Below are positions 24,085 through 35,949 of a DNA stretch of 64,000 nt, one piece after another. Position numbers and translations under genes: made by a program. The first letter of the stretch is position 1. Every line of letters starts with the position of its first letter. Under the pieces are notes generated by a model. The model did no database searches. It was not told where the DNA came from and worked only from the letters and a program-made list of their open reading frames with translations. Source of the DNA: Channallabes apus (taxonomy: Eukaryota; Chordata; Actinopteri; Siluriformes; Clariidae); assembly GCA_030522415.1 (NCBI GenBank), contig CM060114.1:28152804-28216803 (forward strand), read 5' to 3'.

Positions 24085-24850
24085 GGTAGGAAGCTGGGGT
24101 CAGAGCACAGGGTCAGCCACCATACAGCCTCCATGGAGCAGACAGGGTTCTCTGCTGATAAGTCCAGCATAGACCAGCATCCTGGTTAGTGCTGGTCTGA
24201 TGCTGGTTTTGACTAGCTGTTGAACCAGCATAACTGTGCTGATGAGTTCACCAACAGGGTATACCTACTTTACTGGGCCACCAGCAAGGTTTTTGGTAGT
24301 TAAAATCGGTTACCATTTTAGCTCATTATCTTGTATTTTGATAGCTAGTACTGAAAATAGTGTGTGATGTAATTACATGGACCGTGTACTGTATCTTTTT
24401 AATGCATTTACTGTACTGTATATACACAAGAGACAGAAATAATACATTTACCAAAATCATGTAAATACATTATTTTACATTTATTAAATATCTGCTGGGT
24501 TGTCTAAAACACAACACAAATCTTCAAATCTTTATCTGCACTGGCAATAAATGCATTTTTTTTTTTTAAAGTAATGAATTGAAATCACTTAAAACTCAAA
24601 AACATTGGTCACCAGCTTGATCAACAATTAGAGCAGCATATGTTGTGTTTTTGTTCTGGTATGCTGGGACCAGCACCGGCATCATGGCAATATAATGCTT
24701 GTCATCAGCATACCAGCACCAAAACACAACATACAGTATCCTGGTATAATTGCTAGTCTATGCTGTTTTTTTTTTCAGCAGGGTTACGGTTATGACCTTC
24801 CCCTGACCTTCCAATCAGAAACTCAGCCTTAATTGTTTGAGCCACCGCCA
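24085..24850 (-). repeat. tRNA-derived SINE interrupted by a MITE
   Basis: The right part (24780-24850) has the tRNA-like head on the minus strand, and the left part (24085-24155) has its body (AACCCTGTCTGCTCCATGGAGG; CTGACCCTGTGCTCTGACCCC). They are separated by the insertion at 24150-24780. The uninterrupted relative at 29310-29500 shows the two halves belong together. Confidence 0.7.
24150..24780. mobile_element. MITE with inverted CCAGCATAGACCAGCA ends
   Basis: The left end (GCTGATAAGTCCAGCATAGA, CCAGCATCC) is repeated inverted at the right (TGCTAGTCTATGCTG...TCAGCAGGG). The interior is rich in CCAGCA/TGCTGG phrases, some in inverted order (24650-24720). AGGGTT occurs on both sides. The class (hAT-like or other) is not determined. 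Confidence 0.65.
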
Positions 24851-24926
24851 TTACTGTATGCCCCATGTTACAAACAATATTAACGAACTTAAGGATAAAG
24901 AAGTAAGAAATACTTAATAACATTAC

Positions 24927-25195
24927 TCACTCACTCATATTCTATTCTGCTTTATCCTATATACAGAGTTGTGAGGGGCCTGGAGTCTAGGGCACGAGGC
25001 GGGGTACACCCGGGGTAGGGTGCCAGTTGATCACAGGGCAAAAACATACACACTCACTCACATAATTTAGGAAAGCCGGTTAGTCAGTAATCTGCATGTC
25101 TGTGGACTGTGGGAGGAACCCAGAGTAAATCCAAAGTGGGAATCAAACCTGGACCCTGGAGGTGCCAGGCGACAGTGTTAACCATTAAGCCGCCT
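24927..25195 (-). mobile_element. Mermaid-like SINE
   Basis: Minus-strand blocks GGCGGCTTAATGGTTAACAC, CCAGGTTTGATTCCC, CCGGCTTTCCTAAATTATG and GGGTGTACCCCGCCTCGTGC, with a GAATATGAGTGAGTGA tail at the left. Confidence 0.8.
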
Positions 25196-25269
25196 CACTT
25201 GAAACCCTCAATCTGGATTGATTATTATTTCATTTTTTGGCATTTCTGGTTTTACAGAAAAAGAACATA

Positions 25270-26415
25270 ATCAACTATCATGTATAACAGCTATCAACAG
25301 CAAAAACCCTAATGTTGTATGAACGTTGTAATATAGTTGGAACCTCGGGACGGCGTTGTTTTTGAAACTTAAAATGACGATGAGATAATGTTGAATGAAC
25401 GACCCAAACACAACGTTGCAAATACAACCTCAAAAACATGAAATTTTAACCTTAGCTTGGAGCACTTATGCCAATTAGCATCCATTTGCACAATGCCCGA
25501 CTATATCCATGCTCCCTGTCTAGTTTCTCACAGGGTTTAGAATTCCGATCTGAGATTGGGACAGACACAACGGCACACACCTCTTACTGTTCTAATGTTA
25601 TTTCAGAAATATTACCGTTAGGTGCATCTTAGACTCCAAATTGTCCAGTTTGGCTGCTTTCCAGTGTAATATTTTGCCAAATTGCTGTTGGCTGGTATGG
25701 TTTGAGGTTCTCGTTGTTATATAAGCACATTTACTAGCCTAATCAGCATATTCCCTAGTGGACCAGTAGTAAGGACACAGTGTTCTCACCGCAGTCACTG
25801 GAATTCGAGTCCCACACAGTTCACGGGTTTGGTATTAAAATTGTTTTGAAGTCGTTTGTGTTTCGGTACGTTTGTTTAATGTTATCCCATCGTCATGCAG
25901 TCAGTGTTGTTCCGACGTCATTTCATTAGTATGTCTTACTTTTACAAACAACATACAGTATGCCAACGTCGTCCCAACATCTGTCATTCTTTCATTCATT
26001 CATCTTCTATACCGCTTAATCCTGTGTTCAGGGTCGCGGGGGACCTGGAGCCTATCCCAGGAGACTTCGGGCACTAGGCGGGGTACATCCTGGACAGGGT
26101 GCCAATCCATCGCAGGGCACACACACATACACACACTCACACACCCAATCACACAACGGGCAATTTAGGAACGCCAATTAGCCTAACCTGCATGTCTTTG
26201 GACTGTGGGAGGAAACCGGAGAACCCGGAGGAAACCCACCAAGCACGGGGAGAACATGCAAACTCCATGCACACAGAGACGGGAATCGAGCCTGGCCGGG
26301 GAATCGAACCCAGACCCTGGAGGTGCAAGGCGACAGTGCTAACCACTACACCACCGCGCCGCCCCCAACATCTGTAACGTTGCCAAATTAACATCACCAC
26401 AACGTTTTTCTCAGC
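25270..26415. repeat. Possible AACGTT-rich repeat, split by a SINE
   Basis: Phrases such as TGTATGAACGTTGTAATATA, ACACAACGTTGCAAATACAA and GTAACGTTGCC...ACAACGTTTTTC occur from about 25310 to 25460 and again on both sides of the SINE at 25985-26363. They suggest an older, unnamed element that the SINE entered. Confidence 0.4.
25985..26363 (-). mobile_element. Mermaid-like SINE, young subfamily copy
   Basis: Nearly identical to the 7285 copy in inverted orientation, including the doubled GATTCCC segment. A perfect 12-bp target duplication CCCAACATCTGT is at 25973-25984 and 26364-26375. Frames within it are not genes. Confidence 0.92.
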
Positions 26416-26429
26416 CAAAAAAATTCAAG

Positions 26430-26875
26430 CTGGTGGTAAAGCGCTCGCCCTATCATCCGGAGATCGCTGGGTCGAACCCCGGGTGATGCTGTTTTCCTCT
26501 CATAGCTGGAGGCACAGAGTGAGCTGATTGGCCGAGCTCAAGGGGGGAGGGATGAGAGGTACTTGTGCTCCCACATTAATCACGGCTCTACAGGCAATCA
26601 GGGGCGTCTGTGAGTTCGTGCACGCCAAGGAGCGGCAAGTGCTTTCCTCCGAGTGTGTTACTCCGCCCCTAATGGAGCGTGAGCAAGCAGTTCGAAAAGA
26701 TGCGGCCGGGTGATGTCATGCGGTTTGGAGGAAACACGTTATAGTCTTCGCCCTCCCGACTGAGTGCTAGTAGTAGCCTTAATGTGGAGCCCCCTAGTGA
26801 CCGGGAGGAATTGGACACGACTAATATTCGGGAGAAAATTGGAAAAACCCAAAAAAATTTATAAAGAAAAAAAAT
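26430..26875 (+). mobile_element. SINE family B
   Basis: TGGTAAAGCGCTCGCCCTATC, GGGTCGAACCCCGGGTGATGC, then CAATCAGGGGCGTCTGTGAG, CACGTTATAGTCTTCGCCC and AATTGGACACGACTAATATTC. The first bases of the head are missing. Confidence 0.87.
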
Positions 26876-26938
26876 AATTAAAAATTCAGGCTGGGATGTG
26901 CTACGGCATGTTAATAAAGCCAAGTGCATCTTTTCTTA

Positions 26939-27060
26939 CTCCGAGTGGCGCAGTGGTAAAGTGCTCGCCCTATCATCCGGAGATCGCTGGTTCGGTTCCT
27001 GGGTGATGCTGTAACCTCTCGCAGCCGGAGGTCTCGGGGGAGCTGATTAGCCGAGCTTGG
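26939..27060 (+). repeat. SINE family B, head only
   Basis: CCGAGTGGCGCAGTGGTAAAG to GGAGCTGATTAGCCGAGC, then the sequence departs from the family. Lies about 65 bp after the previous copy in the same orientation. Confidence 0.8.
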
Positions 27061-27275
27061 ATAAATAAAAATTAAAATAATAATATGTTAGCCTAATTGA
27101 ACTCAATAATAGTAATAAGAATAATGAAAGCATATAATAATTTACTAGTAAATAACATTAGAATCTTTAAAACAACCAAAAAAATTTAAACATTCCATTA
27201 TTTTTGGATTGTTGGTTTTTTTAGATACATATATTTGCTATATATATATATATATATATACACACAGTATACAGA

Positions 27276-27771
27276 GATCTCAAAAACTTAGCATATTGTG
27301 ATAAAGTTCATTATTTTCTGTAATGTACTGATAAACATTAGACTTTCATATATTTTAGATTCATTACACACAACTGAAGTAGTTCAAGCCTTTTATTGTT
27401 TTAATATTGATGATTGTGGCATACAGCTCATGAAAACCCAAAATCCCTATCTCAAAAAATTAGCATATTTCATCCGACCAATAAAAGAAAAAAGTGTTTT
27501 GAATACAAAAAAAGTCAACCTTCAAATAATTATGTTCAGTTATGCATTCAATACTTGGTCGGGAATCCTTTTGCAGATTCTTGTGTCTTGTGTCTCTCAG
27601 GAATCTTTTACAGGTGTTTAGAGTTAATTAGTTGATTCAGATGATTGGGTTAATAGCTCGTTTAGAGAACCTTTTCATGATATGCTAATTTTTTGAGATA
27701 GGGATTTTGGGTTTTCATGAGCTGTATGCCACAATCATCAATATTAAAACAAAAGGCTTGAATTGAAGGCA
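27276..27771. mobile_element. DNA-transposon MITE with long inverted arms
   Basis: The block from about 27405 (GATGATTGTGGCATACAGCTC) to 27475 (AAAATTAGCATATTTCAT) recurs inverted at 27675-27745 (GATATGCTAATTTTTTGAGA; TCATGAGCTGTATGCCACAA). This is a Tc1/mariner-like element known to me from many fish, here internally deleted and lacking the outer right end, so plus-strand frames over it are relics. A (TA)n run at 27240-27261 precedes it. Confidence 0.75.
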
Positions 27772-27774
27772 AAT

Positions 27775-27905
27775 TGATCCAAATTTATTTATACTTACCT
27801 GCTTTGTTATTACTAACAGTCATACAGTATGTTGCATTTCATTCCCATTACATTAGATGCGATCTTTACCCTTTCTCCAAAACCAATCCCAAATTTTGTG
27901 ATTAT
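27775..27905 (+). repeat. Local duplication, copy 1
   Basis: TTTGTTATTACTAACAGTCA through GATGCGATCTTTACCC to CCAATCCCAAATTTTGTG is repeated about 780 bp to the right with few differences. It carries TACAGTA where copy 2 has TACAGCA. Confidence 0.8.
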
Positions 27906-28552
27906 TCATGTGTACATTGTGTGTATGTACTGTATACGGTCTGTCCTTTTATTTCATATACATCTTTTTTTAAGTTGGGGTATTGGCAAAAAAGAAGGGT
28001 TTTCCGATATTGCATATTAGCTGTAATGTTTTGATCTCATATATAAAATGCATTTAATATTTTTAAAGTTTGGACACACCTTCTAATTCCAGGGTCTTTC
28101 CTGATTTGTATTTCTTTCTACACTGTAAAACGATGCTGAAGGCGTCCAAAATATGCAATAATCTGGTACTTTATGCCTATACATATGTTATTATTTTGAA
28201 AAGGCAGAACAAGATGTCTTCTACAGTACATATCTTCCAGCATCTTCAGTCTGTTCTTCACGATTGCATCGTTACACCTCATCATCTCCCCATTTTTTTT
28301 TCTTCTTTTCTCTCTTCTTTGTATGCCTTTTGGTCATTAAAAGCAAAGCAGTAGCCATCCAGCCAAGATTTCCCTCCTACAGCTCATTACTCCTCAAAAT
28401 AAACTCTTTAATGAAAATTCGGTCATCACAAACAACACACCAGGTAGACAATTAGGAATAGAGACATCTGTCTGATTTCTTCTTTATCTGCGGATTGAGA
28501 TGTCTAGGTGGAATCGCTGGAGTGTAAGATTGGTCTCTCAATGCTCTCAAAG

Positions 28553-28685
28553 CAAATTCATCCTTTGGGCTGCTTTGTTTTTACTAACAGTCATACAGCA
28601 TGTTGTATTTCATTCCCATTACATTAGATGCGATCTTTCCCCTTCCTCCAAAACCAATCCCAAATTTTGTGGTCTCCCCATCCTT
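28553..28685 (+). repeat. Local duplication, copy 2
   Basis: Second copy of the block at 27775-27905, in direct orientation and about 440 bp before the synapsin exon at 29122. Function unknown. Confidence 0.8.
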
Positions 28686-29121
28686 TTTCCAGGAATTTTT
28701 CTTTTTGTGTCATGATAAAACCGACGTTCTTCCTAAAATATCTCACTACCTAAACACCAGCTATTTTTTTTTGTTCCCTCAATGGCTTCATTCATCAGCA
28801 GAGTCATGGAGTTTCTTCAAATTGTGCTGAGGTATTTTTGGCTTGAGGACTGGTGTGCGGCGAAGATGCAGAAGTACAGTATATAATAAAGTCTTGAAAT
28901 AGACATACGATTACCGTTATGGATCTTATGTGTGTGTGTGTGTTTGTGTATATTATGTGTGTGTGAGATCTGTGGTGATTCTTACCACTATGAGCTCAGA
29001 GGACAGTGACTTGCCTGAAACATGCAGCGTAGCCGCTCATATAAATGAATTACACTCTGGTCCAGCTGTTGTCTAATTGCAGTTTTCTCTGATGTGTGTT
29101 TGTCTTTTTGTCTCCTCCCAG

Positions 29122-29184
29122 ATGCCCACCCCGACATTTCCAGTTGTAGTGAAGATGGGGCACGCCCATGCAGGCATGGGAAAG
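29122..29184 (+). CDS. syn3: Synapsin III, domain C exon (63 nt)
   Basis: First synapsin exon in the window. It encodes 21 residues, MPTPTFPVVVKMGHAHAGMG plus K, which is the beta strand and glycine-rich loop of domain C, the ATP-grasp-like ATP-binding core of synapsins. Synapsins coat synaptic vesicles and control their release from the reserve pool in nerve terminals. The acceptor is a pyrimidine-rich TCTCCTCCCAG and the donor GTAAGG; both exon ends are in phase 0. In mammals the exon with this content directly follows the intron holding the nested TIMP gene, and here the TIMP exon lies 23 kb upstream in antisense, as expected. Earlier exons (domains A, B and the first part of C) must lie outside the window. 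Paralogue choice rests mainly on later exons. Confidence 0.93.
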
Positions 29185-29309
29185 GTAAGGATCATGTCTC
29201 CTAAACAGAAGCTCAGATTCACAGCATAGCATAGATCTACATTCCAGAACTTTAAGTTCAGTTCAGGCTTTATTTATCATACTGTTTATACATTATACAG
29301 TGAAATTCT

Positions 29310-29500
29310 TTATTCTTTGCATGTCCCAGCTTCATGTTAGTTGGCTGGGGTCAGAGTGCAGAGTCAGCCGTTATACAGCACCACTGGAGCAGTTAGGGTT
29401 AAAGGCCTAAGGGAAACCTGGGGGAGCTGGGGCTCGAACCGATAACCTACAGATCAGTAACTCAGAGCCTCAACACATTGAGCCACTGCAACACCAATAC
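29310..29500 (-). repeat. tRNA-derived SINE
   Basis: On the minus strand: GCAGTGGCTCAATGTGTTGAGG, GGTTATCGGTTCGAGCCCC, CCTAACTGCTCCAGTGG, and CTGACTCTGCACTCTGACCCC, in the same order as 9395-9550. Confidence 0.72.
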
Positions 29501-29552
29501 AAATGTCGCTTGGAGATGCTGGGGATTGAACCTGTGGCGTCATACTGCACCT

Positions 29553-29740
29553 ACTCTGTTTCACCCAGATGAGGATGGGTTCCCTGTTGAGTCTGGTTCC
29601 TCTCAAGGTTTCTTCCTATTGCCATCTCAGGGAGTTTTTCCTTGCCACTTTCGCCCTCAGGGACAATCTCATCATTTTGATTTATACGCATTCACATTTG
29701 ATTGTATAAAGCTGTAAAATTTAATTGAATACATATTATG
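29553..29740 (+). mobile_element. LINE (L2-like) 3' tail
   Basis: CACCCAGATGAGGATGGGTT, TGGTTCCTCTCAAGGTTTCT and CAGGGAGTTTTTCCTTGCCA, ending GATTGTATAAAGCTG and an AATTGAAT tail. The same 3' end occurs at 50815-51085 (+) and 59225-59480 (-). No coding part remains. Confidence 0.8.
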
Positions 29741-30474
29741 TACTAGATGTGCCTGCGACTTCGTTCATGTTGAATTCAATTGCCCAATCATTAGTGCATT
29801 TTTAAAATGTACACCATCTGTTGAATTTTGAGATTAACTAATGATTTGTCCAAGGTCGATTTTTTAATGATATAAGAATGTTTACCATTTAAAGGACAGA
29901 CAAAATTCTAAAAACCATCTATTATATGTATTATATTCTATTATATGTATGTATAGACATAAATAAAGGTAGGATCAGGTCATGGAAAGGGCTAATAATA
30001 ACTCACATGTGACCCAAACAGCCACTTAATCACAGCCATACAATAGTTGTATATCATACCATATCTACAGTACTTCCTAACAAGTAGAATAGATAGTGTG
30101 TTCTGAATGAACAGAATTACAGGTATTTATTTCCTTTTTTGGCTGAAAGATTCACGTTGAGGCCGGATGTGTGTATCATGATTTTACAGGTGGGGGGTCG
30201 GGGGGTTCATTTCAATTCATGCAGAGCTTAAAAGGCCCAAGTATGAAGCTCATTTATCATTCTCTGTGGTTATTCCTCATCACTTTAGAGAAAAGATAGA
30301 ATGGTCCACAGGGCGTCTGGTTCAGGCGTTGAATAAAATTGCGTTTTGCAAACGGCTGTTTGTTGTTCCAATTTGCGAATGAAAAATTGCTTTGCTTTTT
30401 CCAGCAGCACAGGGGGTATGGTGTAGGACATCACATTAATACAAATACTTCTAGTTAAAAACCATGTCCAGTTT
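29741..30474. other. Intron stretch, nothing recognised
   Basis: A+T-rich sequence with a TATATGTAT-type repeat near 29928-29950 and a motif site at 30064. No exon seen. Confidence 0.45.
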
Positions 30475-30790
30475 CAGACCTCCACATGAAATGTGAGATA
30501 ACATGGTGGGTTGGTGGTCAGCAATGTGGCCTCGCAGCTCCAAGGTCGAGGGTTCGTTTCCCGCCTGGGTTTCCTCCAGGTTGTCCAGTTTCCGTCCACA
30601 GCCCAAAGATATGCAGATAAGGCTAAGTGTTCCCAAACTACCTGTAGTGTGTGTGTGGTTTGTGGCATGTGTGCCCTGCGATTGATTATCACCCTGTTCA
30701 GTGTATACACCGCCTTGTGCCCGGTTTCCTGGGATAGGCTCCAAGCTTCCTGCAACCCAGTAAAGGATACACAGTATAGAGTAAATAAAT
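30475..30790 (+). repeat. Mermaid-like SINE variant with shared flank
   Basis: Variant SINE: GTTCGTTTCCCGCCTGGG B-box region, GTCCACAGCCCAAAGATATG, GCGATTGATTATCACCCTG. The 30 bp before it (CTCCACATGAAATGTGA) are also found, inverted, next to the copy at 33519-33765, so more than the SINE itself is shared. Confidence 0.7.
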
Positions 30791-32956
30791 GAATAAATGA
30801 CTATGGACATGTGTACTGGTCAGTAGTTCAGGCTTGCATACCATCCTATTTAAAAAATCAGGATGATGGCATTAATAAGCATGATGGCGTTTATCTAAGT
30901 TAGTACCTGTATTTGATCTGATGGCGTTGGCTCTGCTCTTACCTGTACATCTCACAATCCTACTGAACACTCCTCAGTGATGTTCTGGAGGATACCAAGA
31001 GTTTTGGCTCCTTGAATAGCATACACCATGGGCCAGGTGACCCAGCCAAGATCGTGGTTTGTATTCAAGTGGTATTCATCCTGGCTTGTAGGGACTGGTC
31101 TGATGGTATTGGCCTTCACTGATTTAAATTGCAGTAGTGAATCCTGGCCACCACTTCAATACTCCAGCCCTTCTGGTGTGACTTGCTCTGGTGGTCTGGT
31201 CAGTTTTTTTTACCCTGGCTTGAAACCACCCTTGTCCTTGTGCATGCAATATCCTTTTATCTGCTGTTGTGGTGTGTAAAACCTACTTTTTCGAAAATAA
31301 TTTGACCACACTTGAAGGGCCCTCATTAGTAGCCTGATTTCTTTCAAGGATAGTCCTGTAGTTGAACATCCCTTTTGAACCTGTGAGTTAGGACCTGTCT
31401 ATGAAGTTCCAGCAAATGTAGCATAAGTGTTTCTTGTGCTCTTCTTCTTATCTCTGGCAAGGGCATTTGAGCAATCACGACTTGCTGTCTCATTTTTGTC
31501 AATAGTTCCCGCCCCCTGTTGTTTTGGCTCATAAGATTTTTATCAGAATTGAATCTTCTTCATAATACACTTGAGTAACAAACCAGTGTATCGTGCATGC
31601 TGTTCAGGTTGTGCATGGCCTGGAATTGCCCCAGTGCTTGGTCCATTTGTACTACTAATGAAACCACTGGTCCTTTCAACAGCTGGATTGATTTAAGCCT
31701 TTTTGTTTCCTCATTGGTCATTGGCGGTATTACAGTATGTTTGCTCGTATCCAGGGTCAGAGCTTCCCTGTTTTCTATGATGTTTTACGAAATCTTCTTG
31801 GCGCGCCCAATCGCACTGTAGGGTAATGCAGCCACTTGCTTGTGTCTGTGGGTCAAGCATTTAATCTGTTGCAATAGGCGGAGGATCAAGCTTTAGTTTT
31901 GGCAGCCTTGATGACAGCTTTCAGCACATTAACTGCTACTGTGCCCCGTCCTGGAGTTTCACTCACATTGGTGGGCAATCAAGGTTGGCCTCTGTCAGCT
32001 GCTGTTTTTCCTTTCATCAAGCTTTGGTTACTTGTCCTAGTGGGATTTAGAGGCAGCGTGCCTTCTTGCATTGAAGGCGAGGTTATGTAGAAAGCAGAAT
32101 TTTTTTTCTTCTAGAGCATATAATTCATAGGTTTGACACTGTGTACCAAAGTTTGTGTAAGTGCCGGTCTTCACAGAGCAGAGTTTTACCATAACAGTTT
32201 TCTTAAGTGTTTGCGGGCACTTCTTAGTGATTTAGTGATTTAGTGATTTAGGTTTCCACTGGAAGACGAGGCAGAGGAAAGAGGACGAACGTGATGTTCT
32301 CCAGCAGAGACCTTTTATAGTCTAAACATATGAGATCATGGTCACAAGTTTGCTATTAGTATTCAGTTAGGAAATGAACACATGGGAAAACTCCGCTTGC
32401 GCCGTAAGGAAACCGCCCTGCTGGGCCAGAACGTAATGAAGTACAACTTTTTTTTCTTTTTGAGAGAGAGAGAGAGACGGTTCAAGGGTGCAGGATGATA
32501 AATCACTGAGGCACCTCACCAAAAATGATTTAGAAAGAATCAATGCAAAGTTATTATAATTGATCACCTTTATCCTGTTGTGAAACCTTTCCACCCGATC
32601 TAAATGGATGTAGAAATGATTACTTCCTCTCTTCCAGGATGATAATGCAGCACGGAGTACCTCAGTAAGGCGTTAGACAAGGACGAGAGCATCAATGCTC
32701 TTTGATATACATAGATTTTTATTCAACTCTACTGAAGGCACTGAAGGAGATGCAATGAACACAAAAGATTACAAATAAATAAATGGGTCACATAGACAAA
32801 GAAATAGAACAGATATGCATATGGGTTTTTAATGTTGTTTTCTATGACCAATGTGCTCATTTTGTGAGTTCTACATTTTTGCAACTTCATTCATATATAC
32901 TATACTGGTAGTTTAAAATTGACACTTTATAAAAGTAATGATGGTTTTCGTTCTAC
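30791..32956. other. Long unassigned stretch
   Basis: About 2.1 kb with no recognised exon. Composition is less A+T-rich than its surroundings and several open frames lie on both strands (for example minus 31344-31532, with an arginine-rich run), but none matches a family known to me. A short tandem (AGTGATTT)n of three units is at 32227-32250. It may be an old unnamed transposon. Confidence 0.35.
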
Positions 32957-32968
32957 CTGACATATCCA

Positions 32969-33340
32969 CTCATCACTCACCTTCTATACTTTACTATGCT
33001 TTATCCTGTATTCAGGGTCACGGGGATCTCAGAGACTTACAGTAGGGAATGAGGAAGGGTACACCCGGGACAGGGTGCCAATCTATCGCAGAGCACACAC
33101 ATACAGTATACACAGTCTCACACACACACTACAGGCAATTTGGGAACACCAATTAGCCTAACCTGCATATCTTTGGACTGTGGGAGGAAACCGGAGTACC
33201 CGGAGGAAACCCACCAAGCACGGGGAGAACATGCAAACTCCATGCACACAGAGACGGGAATCAAGCCTGGCCGGGGAATCGAACCCGGACCCTGGAGGTG
33301 CAAGGCGACAGTGCTAACCACTACACCACCGTGCCGCCCT
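32969..33340 (-). mobile_element. Mermaid-like SINE, young subfamily copy
   Basis: Full-length, inverted, with the doubled GATTCCC segment. A perfect 12-bp target duplication CTGACATATCCA is at 32957-32968 and 33341-33352. Its GT-rich part carries a TACAGTA at 33102-33108 that related copies lack. Confidence 0.92.
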
Positions 33341-33518
33341 CTGACATATCCAATTAACCCGAAATACACAGTTTGAAGTCTGAAGCCTCCCCATTAACAT
33401 ACACTACACCAGCAAGGTTTCCATACTGTATATATTTTTTAATCGTCATTGACCGATGCTGTGTTGCCGGCACATACTGTACCTGTCCGATTGATTTTTA
33501 GTGTAATAATTATATAGA

Positions 33519-33765
33519 CTGAACAGGGTGGTAATCAATCGCAGGGCACACGTGCACAAACCATACACACTACAGGTAGTTTGGGAAAACCAGTTAGCCT
33601 TATCTGCATGTCTTTGGGCTGTGGAAGGAAACTGGACGACCTGGAGGAAACCCACTAAGCACAGGAAAAACAAACAGACCCAAGGCGGGAAACGAACCCT
33701 TGACCTTGGAGGTGCGAGGCCACATTGCTGACCACAAATCCACCATGTTGCATCACATTTCATGT
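33519..33765 (-). repeat. Mermaid-like SINE variant, inverted partner of 30475
   Basis: Same variant subfamily as 30475-30790 (AAGGTCAAGGGTTCGTTTCC and CGATTGATTACCACCCTG on the minus strand) and the same CTCCACATGAAATGTGATG flank. Orientation is opposite. Confidence 0.7.
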
Positions 33766-33769
33766 GGAG

Positions 33770-35073
33770 ACCTTTTTGGATCAGGACATTATTTTTGAGT
33801 GGATTTTTGTACCACTCAACTCTCAAACATGAAATATTGTGCATTTCAGTAAAAAAAGTTAATGTGACGGGGAAAAAAGTACGAGTTAATAGAAAGTAAC
33901 ATCTTGCATAACCGACCACTTTTTTTTTTTACACACGAAAAGAAATGCAATAAAGGCTGATGGGTTTTTAAAAAATTGAAGAAGTGAATGCAACAAGTCA
34001 GAGTTTCCAGAAGTATTCTCCAGTAAAACGTACCATAAATAAAATGTTCCCTTAGCACTGCACAGAGACTACAATTTTATTTTTAAAAAGCAATTCTTTG
34101 CTGACTTTTTTTCTATCTAGCACGTGTTCTACTTTAGTCTTTCTTTAAAGCATCATTTCTTGCCCCCTACTGTATATTTATCTTTGTAATAAAGGCTGGC
34201 TCAGGCGGTTGAGGCCCCTGGTTGTTGATGACGGAGGACTGGGGAATTGAGCTCTCCGCCACTGCCAGGTTGTCACTGTTGGCCCCTCGGGCACGGCGCT
34301 TAACCCCGTGCCTATGCACAGTCACTCGGCCATAGCTGGTCCCAAAGCCACATGAGAAGGAGGAAGGATTGGGCGTCAGTCTAGCAACCAGACCTCGTAA
34401 AAACCAGCATCGCTATAGAAATGACGGAACTCTTTTCCCTGATGTGCATCAAAGAAGAAAAAAGTGCAGTGTAACCTTACAATAACATCTCCCTTCCTGT
34501 GTAATTATGGACAGAATGTTCTTGCTGACACTACAGTAGGATTACATCCTATATAACAGACTTATCTCACCAATCAGTGTTCTTCTGTTGTTCGCTGCTT
34601 ATTGCACTAATACTCCACAGTCAGAAAATGATCGTTTTTGTATCCCAGTGAAATTTTCATTCGCGAAGGTCAGAATGTTGAAAAAAAGTGTTTAAAGCGG
34701 TGCAGACGCTACTTTTACTGTCTGTTTGTTGAGAATAAGGTGTAAGTGGAATCCTTCTTTATTATTTACCCCAAGATCAATAAATAATGTTTTATTTTTC
34801 AGCAGGAAAGGATGGAAAACTATATACGTATTACTCTACACGATACTATACAATACTACTATACTGTACTGTTTTTACAAAAGCTTGACAAGAAAATGAT
34901 ATACAGTAGATTATATTCGACAGCAATAAAAAAAAAACCCACCAGAGCTCAACAATGACAATTTTCTACATGATGCTTTTGCACGCTTATGCGAAAAAAT
35001 ATATTTAATGCTCATTGTGGTTTGAAATTTGATCGCACCTTTATACAGTACATGCCTGCAGCTGGTGTGAACA

Positions 35074-35076
<3 letters not shown>
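33770..35076. other. Intron stretch with a SINE-like block
   Basis: A tRNA-like repeat remnant occupies about 34197-34445 (GGCTCAGGCGGTTGAGGCCC; CACTCGGCCATAGCTGGTCC). The rest shows nothing beyond motif sites at 34168, 34533, 34863, 34902 and 35044. Confidence 0.45.

Positions 35077-35131
<55 letters not shown>
35077..35131. repeat. (TG)n microsatellite
   Basis: Uninterrupted TG array of about 27 units followed directly by TACTGTA. Confidence 0.95.
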
Positions 35132-35134
<3 letters not shown>

Positions 35135-35389
35135 GTACATGCACTAATGTCTGTTTACATTGGTCTGTGTATCAGACAGCCGCGGAGGGTGTGGAGTTTT
35201 AACGTTTATGATCTCAGTCCAAATGTCCCTGATGGCAGGGAGGGGGGGACGTTTAGGGAATTTCCATTTCAGACCAGTATTGTCTAATCCTTTTGTTTAA
35301 CATTATAACTACAAACCTCATTTTAATCATTATTAACTATTAATCTAGTCTATTTAAACATTAACTGTTACATAATTAGTATGTAATGA

Positions 35390-35395
<6 letters not shown>

Positions 35396-35438
<43 letters not shown>

Positions 35439-35563
35439 CTGCGAAGGATTGGCACACTGTCCAGGGTATACCCCGCCTCATGCCCAGAGTCTCCTGGGAT
35501 AGGCTCCAGGTCCCCGCGACCCTGAATACAGGATAAAGCGGTATAGAAGATGAATGAATGAAT
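35396..35563 (+). repeat. (TG)n array with Mermaid-like SINE 3' tail
   Basis: TG array at 35396-35436 leads into GGATTGGCACACTGTCCAGG, CTGGGATAGGCTCCAGG and GATGAATGAATGAAT. The SINE is 5'-truncated at its GT-rich region. Confidence 0.82.
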
Positions 35564-35902
35564 AATTTGTATGTGAATTTTATCTCATAAAGGTTTTTCA
35601 AACTTTGCTAAACTTTCACCTTTAATTCTTTTGCTTACCAGTTACAAAACCAAGCGTAGTCTCCTATCGTGCCAGCCAAACGGCAAACTTTCCTTCACGC
35701 GAGCACGCCCTTACCTGAGCACATCCTTCTCATTCTTTAGAGCGAAAATCACTGCGCTTGACCTCATTGACCCGATCATGCCACATGATTCAATACGGAA
35801 ACAACAGAGAGGAATGGGAAATCCTCCGAAGGTGCTTCATTTAAATTCGGCACTATTTTTGTCATTAGAATGCACTGAGAATGTTTTAAGAATGCATTTC
35901 TT

Positions 35903-35906
<4 letters not shown>

Positions 35907-35941
<35 letters not shown>
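35907..35941. repeat. (GT)n microsatellite
   Basis: GT array of about 17 units, directly before a Tc1 relic. Confidence 0.95.
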
Positions 35942-35944
<3 letters not shown>

Positions 35945-35949
35945 AACTC